Origin: Marchantia polymorpha subsp. ruderalis | Taxonomy: Eukaryota > Streptophyta > Marchantiopsida > Marchantiales > Marchantiaceae | Assembly: GCA_037833965.1 (NCBI GenBank) | Contig: AP031353.1 | Span: forward strand, 15,750,501-15,814,500 | Reading direction: 5' to 3' | Length of the DNA stretch: 64,000 nucleotides | Part shown: positions 24,283 through 35,260 of the stretch, one piece after another | Numbering within the stretch: position 1 is the first letter of the stretch | Layout of the letters: every line of letters starts with the position of its first letter | Notes under the pieces: generated by a model | Seen by the model: only the letters and a program-made list of their open reading frames with translations | Told to the model about the DNA's origin: nothing | Databases searched by the model: none | Position numbers and translations under genes: made by a program

Positions 24283-25536
24283 TGTTGCCATTGGCGCGGG
24301 TCTTCGCGATCCTACGGGGTTTCTTTCAGAAGATAGTCTCCACAAACGAAATGTGTAATGTCGGTAGTTGAGGAGTGCTGCGCATTGTAGTGAAACACGA
24401 CGCATGTCGATAACAGGCAGCTACTTTACTTCAAGGCCGAGAACAGCGAATGCCAAGTATGGCGTGGCTCTGGAAAGGTGGTGCCTTGGATACTAATCGC
24501 ACTGGTTCACGGCGACTTGTGTGAAATGAAGCCAGCCTGCCTGTGTCAACAATACAAGGATGGTATAAAGCTTTATTCTCTTCTGTGTCCATGTTGAGTA
24601 CGTCCGGAGTGTTGCCCTTTCTACTGTCTGTTATAGTTATGCCCGTGTGAGGCTCTCATGAAATTTGACTTCTATTGCTTGTCGGTTTTTTTCACTTATT
24701 GGCCATGATGCCTCATTCAATTTTGAGGCGTCTTGCGCTTGAAAGTGTGCAACGTTTGCATTTTTTTCAATTTCCAAGCGCATTCATGCATCTATCTGTG
24801 CACACGATCAACGCTAGGCGAGAATGTAGGTTACATCTCCTCTGAATGATATGTGTTTCAGCACTGTCATACTAGGAAATTGGATATTTTCATGTTACAT
24901 TTACCACAAGAAGATATGTTCACTTAAAGATGCTAACATGTCCATTATGATAAACTTGGTGTGAAATAAAATGGCTACATCACAATTTACGGAGGGAAAA
25001 GATACTCTACGGAAACAGCTTCAGAACTTCGATAAGCTGTAACGAAGAGAAGTACAATCCCGTAATATCTCGAAAAAACAAACCTGAAAAAAATGGTGTG
25101 ATCGATTGTACCAATCGCAACATACATGTGCACTTCTTTCTATCGCGAAAAACTGTAACTACGGACCGTAAGTCGGAAGCCGGAATTGTACAACTATTAC
25201 CGTATGCATGATAATTGTAATATGTACCACCACATGCTGAACAATCTGTAATGTAGATTAACTTAAACAGAAAATTACAAATTTGTAGCGAAACTTTGGT
25301 CACAGAAAAAATGAATCATGCTGCACTTTCAAACCGAACATTTCAGATTGAGAAAAACTCTCAACAACTTATTTTGGTCGATTCTTCTCTACAGCTGTCG
25401 TAGCTTATGACAGACGACTTCGATCTGAAGACTCCTCATACTACAACGCATACAACTTACCAGCAGTACATCCTACCAGCAACTAATGTGTGAAAGAGTG
25501 AAGCGATGTTGTAGACTCTTCCACATGCAAACAAAC
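24283..25536. other. 3' flank of plantacyanin and intergenic DNA
   Basis: The first few hundred bases should be the plantacyanin 3' untranslated region. No other gene is supported. Confidence 0.5.
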
Positions 25537-25600
25537 TGTGTAAAACAGCGATCTTCTCGAGGAAGACCCTGTTTTACACAGGGTCTTCCTCGAGAAGATC
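25537..25600. repeat. Two overlapping alternative hairpins
   Basis: Arms 25550-25572 (GATCTTCTCGAGGAAGACCC plus TGT) and 25578-25600 are exact reverse complements, 23 bp, with a 5-nt loop. A second pair, 25537-25548 (TGTGTAAAACAG) and 25569-25580, is also exact and overlaps the loop of the first, so the strand can fold two mutually exclusive ways. This arrangement is what replication template switching leaves behind. Confidence 0.85.
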
Positions 25601-26316
25601 CTCACTCCTGACTTCGGTCTCATCCTTAGCCCATCAGTTATTTGTTCATTCCATGAGGGTGAAACTGTTGGACTTGACCAGGGATGAAATGGATTTATGT
25701 CGTATGTCCCCGACTTGTCTCCACCATCGATTCGCGGCTGACCACAGTTCGCACACTAAGTTGTAGAAAAGCTGTAGAGACGCAGACATAGAGTGACCTG
25801 TTGCAAGACGGTGGTCCCACCCTACCTACGATTGATGGGACTGCGTTGGTTTGGTTCAGTGGAACCACTTGAGCGAGTTTTCGTCCACTTAGATCACAGA
25901 GCACGGGCATGAAGGACGGGCCCTCAACTCTCCTCATTCGTGCAGCATGTTCGTTAGCCTGGTAAACGTGGTCAACCTCATTTCGCCGGCATGTGCAGCA
26001 GACACTGCCTCCTCAGTGTCCTCATGAAAGGCGAGTGTAGTGGTAGGCCTTTTACCGCTGGATGCAGGGTCAAAATTGGAACGACAGAAAGAGCATCCAG
26101 ACTCTGAACATCATCATTGATATCCATGGCTTTAAATGAAAGGCATTTACTGCTCTGCTCCATCACCCCGCACTTTGCCAGCGTTTCGTGGAGACAGGGC
26201 CAGAGTCTCTTTTGGATATTTTCTTCGTAGACAAAGAAGCACTTTGCAAGTGCCAAGCAATCACTATGGCATGCACGCTGCTCGTCCTCTTCCGCTGTGG
26301 GGTACAAGCACCGCTC
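25601..26316. other. Intergenic DNA, no supported gene
   Basis: Short open frames occur on both strands, but none has a recognisable motif or paired splice sites. Confidence 0.4.
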
Positions 26317-26443
26317 GTAGTCTTCTTAGTAAGAAGACTACAAGCTGTTCTCCGTCTTCTTCGGCTGTTGGGTACCCAACAGCAGTAAGAACTTCTTACT
26401 GCTCTTGGGTACCCCACAGCCGAACAAGACGGAGAACAGCTTG
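26317..26443. repeat. Cluster of nested and adjoining palindromes
   Basis: Four exact inverted repeats lie within 127 bp: 26317-26328 with 26330-26341 (GTAGTCTTCTTA); 26341-26358 with 26426-26443 (CAAGCTGTTCTCCGTCTT); the self-complementary 14-mer 26367-26380 (GTTGGGTACCCAAC); and 26381-26391 with 26393-26403 (AGCAGTAAGAA). The second pair encloses the third and fourth, and its pairing continues inward with mismatches around GGTACCC and CGGCTGT. Confidence 0.85.
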
Positions 26444-29400
26444 AGTATCATGAATAGTCTGCCGATAAGTTCTCCAATAAAGTACAACATTCTGGAAAAC
26501 GTTCTCAGCCAACAGACTGACTTGTTTAGCAAATCTTGAACGCGAATGCTCGATGCGAAGGATTGCGGTGAAGAGTTTTCTTATGGATGGATCTCACACA
26601 AGGATCAAAGCTCTACAAATGCAACATGTCATACCTTTCCCTGGAGAGACCAACCATGTAGCAGGTTTAGCTTTCAAAGTCGAATTCTTAAAATGCAAAT
26701 TTGTAGAAATCCCATGGCCTGTGCAATCCGAGGACTATATCCAAGTTACAACGCAAACGATTATCATAGTTTGCACTCATTGTTACTGTCTTGCTGTCAG
26801 CATATTTAAGCATTTCCATCCTTTTTACCAATCCCCTGATATGTCTACTAGCCAGGCGCCAACGAGACAGAAGAGGATATTCAACATTGAAAATCAAAAC
26901 TGTCAGGCTTATTTGATCCCTTGCATATATTCCTTCCCTGTTGTAACTGTAGCTTCGAGTAGAAATAGAACTGGATGAGGAGAACTAGATGAACAAACCA
27001 TATCCTGCTGTCTTTCTTCGTCATATGCATGTCCAAAGCGGAGGGATGGATTTATGAGAGTTGACTATACGCGAGAAGACACATGTCTAGTGATGCGTCT
27101 TCCCGTCCTTTCGCTATCTTTCTTGGTTTCCGTTGGTGTATTTTTTGTCCTTTAGTTTGGAAGACAAGATGGTAAGGGTGGAGAGACGAAAAGCACCGTA
27201 AGAGCAGTATCTAATTTTGCAAATGTCCGCAGAGCACGCATGAGGCATGCGCACTCTCTGGTTTCTGTTAGTGGAATCCCAATGTCAACTGCAGTATTCA
27301 AGAAACTTTTGCGTTCGTCTGTTTGGACTGTTGTTCGTTACTCTTTCGGAACTATACATTCCAAGCCTTAAACGCAGCAGAATTACTTGTGATTTGTCTC
27401 ATATGCGTAATCATCTTGACAACATTAGCTCATGCAAGAACCCATGGAATTTTACATGGATGAAACCAAAGGGATAAGACCAAAAGGTACCCTGAGGAAA
27501 TACCCAAAACCATCTCCATGGGAAATATGTTAACTTTTGACCTTATACGTTGAAACGGTTAAACGTTCAGAAACATGAGTATCATCCAAAGACTTACTAA
27601 TCATCGAGATTATTCTCAAATACACCGTTGTCTTATGTTCGTCATAGAAGAATGAAAACACTCGATTATATTACATTTTCCAATAAAGTTAAAGAGAGAT
27701 TTCTTATTCACGCTAGTTTTGCACTTTTTTTAATAAACGAAAGTACGTTATCTAGACTATGAAGCCAGGTTATTCAAGGGAAAGTCGCACTTGCAAAACT
27801 CTACACAGTGAAGGTGGTATAAAATCAAGTAGTCTTTAGCAAATGGTACGTTTGACAGATAAAGTATTATACGTATTTTGGATTTTCCTCATTATACATG
27901 AATAAAATTATCAAAAAGTTTGTCTGAATAACAAGAGTAAGGAGAATTGCAACCAACTCATTCTTTTTGTACGTTGACTGCATATTCTCATGAAGATTTA
28001 TTCAACTCCCAAAGAATGGTGTACTATATCCATTGAAAAATCTAGTCTCCATGTATCTTGGCTTGATCGTCACTAACATCTTGTTTATGGTTATTGGCTC
28101 TTTTGATTCAAGATTGAGTTTCATTCTTTGCTTGCTCCATCTAGGTGTATCTCTCTTACTATCTTATAATGCGGTACTAATTTTGATGCATTGTATCTCT
28201 CAAATAGTTGTTGCACATGATTTTTTATGGAAAATAAATGTGAATATCTCACGTTAATAGATGGTACTCACCACGGTTTTCAAGTATAGTGTTGTGCATA
28301 GAAGCCATACCTTTGGTACTTTAGCTTAGCGTTATATGTAACTGTGGATTCAAATGAAGTTGAAGAAATGAACTTCAATTAGTATTTGATATGTGAGAGA
28401 GTGTGTGAGAACTTATCTTAGTGAAATGAACGCAAGGTCTCTTTAGCATATCCTGCAAGTTACATTAGACTTTTTATGTACATAAATGTACAAAGAGGAA
28501 TAGTTGAAGCAATCCATTGGAAAAAAACAACGAAAGTGAATTTTTCCTCACTGACTTACTATTGCAATATGAAGGTGGTTTAGGGTTTAGGGTTTTGGGT
28601 TTAGTTTGGTTTGATTATGTAGTTTTGATATACTGGCTAAAAACAACATTGGTTAAGATGTTACGTGGTTCACAGCTACTATATCCTTTCGGATTCATGC
28701 TTCCTGCTATTTTGGTTGTGTCTGTCTTTTCCCGTTCTTTCCATGGTGTTCGTTTGAATATTGACCATGCCATGCGGTTGTCCGAAGAGTTAAATTTAGA
28801 GTTGTTTCAGGCATGAGGCACGGGTCGGGCACAAGAAAGGTCATGGAAGGCCCATATCCGTTTGCTTGCTCCGATGCCTTTTTCAACAGTCAAGACGTCC
28901 GGCTCACAAGCTCGTCCAACTGGAAAACGGCTAAAGCATCGTGGAGTTCCTGCTCTGAACTTAATTGCACCCTCCTGAAAAACCATTTATTTCTGTGAAA
29001 TTCTGAGCACTCTTACTCTGTAGCTCCAAATTGATCCCCTAACTGATGATCCCGATAATTTTTTCAAATGTTACGAAGATGTGAGTTTCTATATGTTTGT
29101 GATTGCTTGCGCGACAGTTTAGTGGTTACGTGAAACTCTGGCCAACATTAGCCATGCATTTCAAGCAAACGGGGAGGATACGCTTATATGCTCTATGCAT
29201 TCTCTTGCTGCAAGTGCTTATGTATCGAACGATAAGCACGCGCATCAAACTCTAGCCTTTTCTGGCTTCACGAATTTTCTTCGTGCGGGATATCAGCCAA
29301 ACCAGGGTGCAGACATATCACAAACCGCCGCTGGCCCCGTGACGGGCTCACTCCGTACGGCCATGTAAAAGCTAGAAGACTTTCTAGTTCGGTCGTTTCT

Positions 29401-30593
29401 CGTCTGGGACAATCACGAGCACCGTATATTGAAGAAGACCAGAGAGGACCATGAAGATGAGTGGTTCCCACGTTTCCACCAAAATGGACAGTACTGCATC
29501 TATTATTCATCTGGAATCGCACCCGTTAGGCTGAGAGCAGACGACGATTTGGAAGTGTAACAGTCACAGTCTACTCTCTTCAGAAAGTTAGACTTGGCAA
29601 ACGCTACGAAGTTATGGCAGCGCGAGTTTTTAAGACGAACGTGTTCATCGTAGTTTTCAGCTGGTGGTATGCTACGAGCAGATATTACTGAGGGGTACAC
29701 TGTACTCGTATATCTGGCTCCAGGAAAAAATTACAAATATGTCAAGTCACATCCATTCAGTCTAGTGATCAAGTGAGGTTAAAATGAATATCAGGTATCA
29801 GGTTCGAATATCAGGTACGATGATATTCGAGTCGAACCTTCCATAGCTCGGAAACTCCGAAGGTGAAAACGTATGATGACTTGGTCAGTCGTCATATCAG
29901 TCGATGTTCATGTCTGCGTGTAGTTCAGCGAGCCTCACTATATATGTATTGTAGGTCTCCTCTGCTTCTGGTTTCGTCCATCCGAGATTGCCTCTATGAT
30001 TTAAAAGTGTATTGATTTTTACAATCTACGTTCTTAAGAACTGCCTAGTAAACCAGATGAAGAGCCGTCATCATTCACAGAACAATAGTCTATTGTGAAA
30101 CTATGTGCTGGTTTTGATCACAGTCAAAATCCTTGACGCCAGAGATGCTTCTTGCTAGATCCTTGAGAGCCGACATTTGACAGATATACCAGGTTCAATC
30201 AGCATAGATTTGGTGAGACTGCGATCAATACATTATGACAGAGCAAACTGGACTGACAGAGAGATTCGAAATCATTGTGTTGTTACTTTTGTATCGCCAG
30301 ATCAACTTTCATGGACTCAGAAAGTGAGGCCGGAATTCACGTTGCTTTAAATGGCTAACAGATTCCGGGTCCTCGTTAACCATATGTGGCAGCTTGATGA
30401 CAGAAAGCAAGAACGCATCAGCAGAAAGCCAACCATCGCAGAAGTGAGCAATACAAATTTGCAGTTAGAACTTTCCATTGATGTTTGTGATGTTTCTGAA
30501 GCTTTGCTTTCGTCCATCCGAGATCGCATGCAACGGAATTGCGATCGTTCATTATGACCGACACGAACATGTACAGAGTAACTGTGTTATAGT
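26444..30593. other. Intergenic DNA, no supported gene
   Basis: The longest frame, 26553-26978 on the plus strand (141 residues), shows no motif I recognise and has no splice context. A short TTTAGGG run lies at 28579-28606. The remainder is mixed to AT-rich sequence with no supported exon. Confidence 0.4.
28579..28606 (+). repeat. Short telomere-type TTTAGGG run
   Basis: GGTTTAGGGTTTAGGG is followed by two imperfect units, so about three to four copies of the plant telomere unit sit inside intergenic DNA. Short internal runs like this (telo-boxes) are common in plants and need not mark an old chromosome end. Confidence 0.7.
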
Positions 30594-30646
30594 CCAATAT
30601 AATGGAGTTTGTACATTATATTCTCCATTATATTGGAGAATATAAT
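30594..30646. repeat. Two overlapping alternative hairpins
   Basis: CCAATATAATGGAG (30594-30607) pairs with 30623-30636, and ATTATATTCTCC (30615-30626) pairs with 30635-30646. The pairs share bases, so only one can form at a time. The layout is the same as at 25537-25600. Confidence 0.8.
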
Positions 30647-33600
30647 GGAGTTACTTGACAACAACTACAAACTTTGAGTTAATCAATACAAGAAAATATG
30701 TATGTTTTAAAATTCATTATACAACTGAAAAATGCTTATGTCATACACTATGTTATGTTATGCTACTTCATCCTAACATAGAAAAAGAAAATGATTGAAA
30801 AGTATATATTTCTGCAGATATTAAATCTCAGGGAAAGATTAATGAAACTCTAGAATACGATTCAATCACGGGATTGAAAAAAAACGTAAATAATTTGAAG
30901 ATAGATAAATTTTCAAATTTTAGTTGTCAATATTAAAATTAAAGTCATGAAGTATTTCATATTTGAAAACGTATATATTCATCTTGATAAAATGAATGTC
31001 TTGAAAATCATGTTTGAGTTTTTCAAACAAGATATATTTTCAAAGGGTTTGGATAAAAATTACCATACAGAGATGTGAAAAGTACTCATAGATTTATCTA
31101 TCTTGTCCTACTGTATTTAACAATACACATTGAATTCCTATCTTGAAGACTTGTCATGTTATATGATGGATATATTGGAATTGTTTTTAATATTTACATG
31201 TTTATTGATTACAAAGATTTTGAAGAGGTAACCAGAATATTTTAGAATAAATAATATTTTTAAATTTATTTTTATGAAAAAATAAATAAATAGAGAGTCA
31301 AATTAAAGTATGCTAATACACTATCTGATTTCATAATAATTAGATTATAAATAATCCATATTTTTTAATTTTATATCACGTTATTATCAATAATGATATA
31401 TGTAACATGTGAAAGATATCAATAGTTTAAATTTTTATTCAAAAATGAAATAAAGTGTAATTATTGATACAAAGCATATATGTGTTTACATATAATTTTA
31501 TTGATGCATAATTGAAAGATAATGAAGATTATAGTGCAACGATATGAAAAAAAATATATGATAATTTCATATTAAAGTTAGGATTTATAGTATCATTTCA
31601 TCCTCACTATATCTCCTGTTTCAGATATTTGAGTGGAAAATTTTTTGAATAGTTCATTAAAGATCACAAATTTTTTGAACTAAACATACAAAATGTTGAT
31701 CAACATAATTAAATCACACGTTTCATTCTAATTAATAAATCAATAAATCCAATATCTTAAATCAGGCGTCTAAATTTATTACATGATTTTTGTATGAAAT
31801 GTAATTGTCTGATTACCTAATATTTTCATGATGTTAATGATTTATACACAAAATTCATACTTATGGCAATATATCTACTTTTTATCCATGACATTTGTAA
31901 TCTTCAATTTGTAGATTTCATAAAAAAAATTCAACTATGATATCAACAGTTTAAAACCTTTTCTAATCAAATTCACATCATAAATATGCAAGCAAATTCT
32001 TTATTGACATCATAATAACATCAATATTTGTAAATTTGTATGACGAATATTTATTTTCATGATTTTTGCAAAGCTCATCAATCCATCTTCTGACAGCTTT
32101 TGAAATAAAAAACAAGATATATAATGATTGATATGATTTCTGTTTAAATTCATACAATTAAGATAATTTTTGAAAACATATAATATAATATATTTATAAA
32201 TTAAATTTCCATTAATCATCATACATATAAAAAAATATCATAATTTAAACATTAAAAAGATCTGACTACAAAATTAGTATTATGCAACATTAATAAGAAA
32301 ATGAATATTTAACATGATTACATATCACACATCAACTTATAAAATGAAAGATCTAAGAATGCACAGAACTTCATGAAAGGAAATTCAAATATAAAGTAAT
32401 AAATATATGTGTTCAAATTTCAACAATTTTAGTCATCATCATCAATTCAGTTAATTTTTTAGCCAACTCAGTTGTTTACTTGTAAAATACAGTAATACAA
32501 ATTTATTCAAGTTTCAAGTTTCTTACTTATTACAAGTTTCTTGAGATGTAAAATATCAACCTTGCTTTGGAAAACATCAAAAAACATAGGAAGATCAGCA
32601 AAATTTGAATTTAAAGAGTTTCAAGCTTTATCAGCTTTATATCTTGATTTTGAATTTGATTATTATCATAAAATATAATTTGATATAATTGAAGATGATA
32701 ACTCCATTATCTACTTTTACGTTCTAATGAGAAAAAATTATTCTCTCTTAGCAAATTTTTTCCACTTTTGCTCTTGAATCCTCCCTTTTTTTTCTTCTTG
32801 AAATGCAAAAACTTGTTTGAACTTCAAACTGAATCTTCTCATCTTCATACACTCTTTCAAAAGAAAGTAATAGTAAGTCCATAAAACATGAGTATTTTTA
32901 AAGTATAATCTTCAGATACCCTTCGAAAACTAAGAGATCAAGAGTCCAGAAAAATGTGTACTGTATTTATACAGCTACTTGAGTCAACAAATGTTGTTAA
33001 CCAAAGTTTATGATATTTCAAATTATCCAAATTTTTTTGTGAGAGATCAAACTGCTTTCAAATATTAACAAGATGTCCATGAACCATCATCTTAAAATGA
33101 ACACATGATAATGGTCACAACAGAAGTACAGAGAAGTCATTATTTGATTATAATCTTGATATTCAAGCATACTCCAAACAACCTTTTGATGTTTGTTTTT
33201 ATATCCACACTTGTAATAAACTTGAACACAATTGCTACTCTGAACTCTAGCCGGAAGTCGCAGATCCTCCAGAACTCGATTAGTTGAAGATTATTATCTC
33301 AAGATATACCCCACATAATGTGTCACGACCGATATCACTGAAAAAGCTATAGACGATATGATACAAGCCAAAGTGTCACCGATCAATCGCCTAGTTGCAA
33401 TTGTCTGAACGGAGTTGCAATCTACTTTATACAATAGTGGTTTGCAACTCTTCCTCCTATACGAACAGAATAACTACTTGCATGATGGAAAACAATGTCT
33501 ATATTAAAATTTTGAAAAAGAATATAACGGTTAAATGTATTGGTTACTTAAATTGCAACATTTAGAGAAATGAATTTTAGTAAATGTTTTCCATTGGAAC

Positions 33601-35260
33601 CAATCTTTTTTTACAAAATGTATATACATTACAACATGGGTATTCTGTATTTATCTGCTTGGATCATAGCGGTGGGATTGTCATAAATTCTAGAGACGAT
33701 CATGTCTATCTTATAGATCTTATGTATTATCGAATAGGTTCAGGAAAATATGTTAAAATACAAACCAATACTCAAAGATGACGATAGGGTAGTGGATATT
33801 AAAAATTTGAGTTACAAACACCGTCTGATTTTTAAAATAATCACGTTGTGTGAATTTCGAAGATACATATTCAAAATTGAGGTCATGTGAAATCTTTGGT
33901 GTTCAGTGTACGAATACTCTTATAAAAGGTCTCAGGAACGGTAATTTTCGAGACAGATTGAAGGTGCCAAGGGACACACACGCATACACATAACTGATAA
34001 AGTCCAATCAAACAAGGGAAACTGGATTAACCACTGTCCATACAACGCTACATTACAGAAGACATGTAAATTTCAAGAAAGGGCTGTTTCAGTATACATT
34101 ACAAATCACACCTTCGAAGCCTTTAGGAGATGGACGAATTTGGCAAATTCAAATGCAGGAGCGAGGACATCACATGAATATTGTAGCCCAAACGTACTAC
34201 TTAAGTGCCATAATGGTCTGAATGTGACCAATGTAGACTTCTGGGGGTAAAATAAATTTGAATTAGGTGGAACCATGCACTCCACCCAGCCAAGGACAAG
34301 AACAGTAGCTACCCGAGAGGAAGCATGCCCTAATTTTGGTGGTTCGGTTCGATTTTACAATCTCTCGTGAAGACCGACATTTTATTAGGTCACAGGCAAA
34401 ATAGTTTCTCAGAATTATGGGCATCCCAAGCCCATTCGCCAAATACTGTGCTCAAAATGTACTGATCAGACACGAAGCATAAATCCCGCCACGAATCAGG
34501 ATGCATAAACCTTAGGTGCAAATTTCCTCCAATTCGAGAAATGTTATCCAGTACGATACTATGGCATAATATCTGTAAATGGAATGGGAGGGGTAACAGA
34601 AAGGGCTAGCAGCAGGCAGGCTACAGGTTGATGTAGAGTGATCAGTGTTAGATTTATGGCGGAACAGCAAATTTTGTGGTTTAGTTGCCGGTCAAATGGC
34701 GAAGAGGCCAAATTTTAGGTTCCGAAATTTCTCTAGTGCTTAGAGCGTGCGGCCATAGCTGTGGTATATACAATAGAATGTTCGGTAAGGTGTGGTGTCT
34801 TCAGGTGTTCTGAATCCCTAGAGGTTGGAATTTTCTGAAGCTGTTTGACATTGACCCAGCTGAATTCTGTGAGGCTGTGGCGCATCAATAGCAACGGCAG
34901 AAATGGGGTTATGGGTTTTAGGTTCGTGCTTTCAGCACTGTAGGTGTGATTCCTAGAAGTATCAAGCTCGTTCTGAAGGGTCGAGTAGTTGGCCTTTGTG
35001 TTGAGGAAGAGGAGTGCAGAAGTGCTTGTACTACTACTAAACGTTGTCGAGACGTGGAAAAGCAATCAAGTCTCTATAACCCTGAAGTTGATGCGGTTGG
35101 GGCCGTGTCTCTTCTAAACATTTTTTTGGTGTGGGAGGGTTAGCTTGACTCAACGGGAAAAAGAATAGCAGTAGACTGTTGGAGTATGAAACGAAGGGCG
35201 TTTGCTGCGAACAGATCGTTTAGGACGTAAATAGTATAGTGGAGACGTAGCAGCTTTTAC
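30647..35260. other. AT-rich DNA, then 5' flank of the histone chaperone gene
   Basis: From 30650 to about 33250 the sequence is very AT-rich, with no gene or clear repeat. From 33900 on the GC rises. The last few hundred bases before 35261 are the likely promoter and leader of the HIRIP3-like gene. No TATA element could be fixed. Confidence 0.5.

Noticed and set aside
26553-26978. 141-residue plus-strand frame as a gene
   Set aside because: No recognisable motif, no splice or promoter context, and an overlapping frame of similar length in another phase.
34733-35065. 110-residue minus-strand frame beside the chaperone gene
   Set aside because: Ser/Thr-rich composition without any motif; it lies in the likely promoter and leader of the plus-strand gene.
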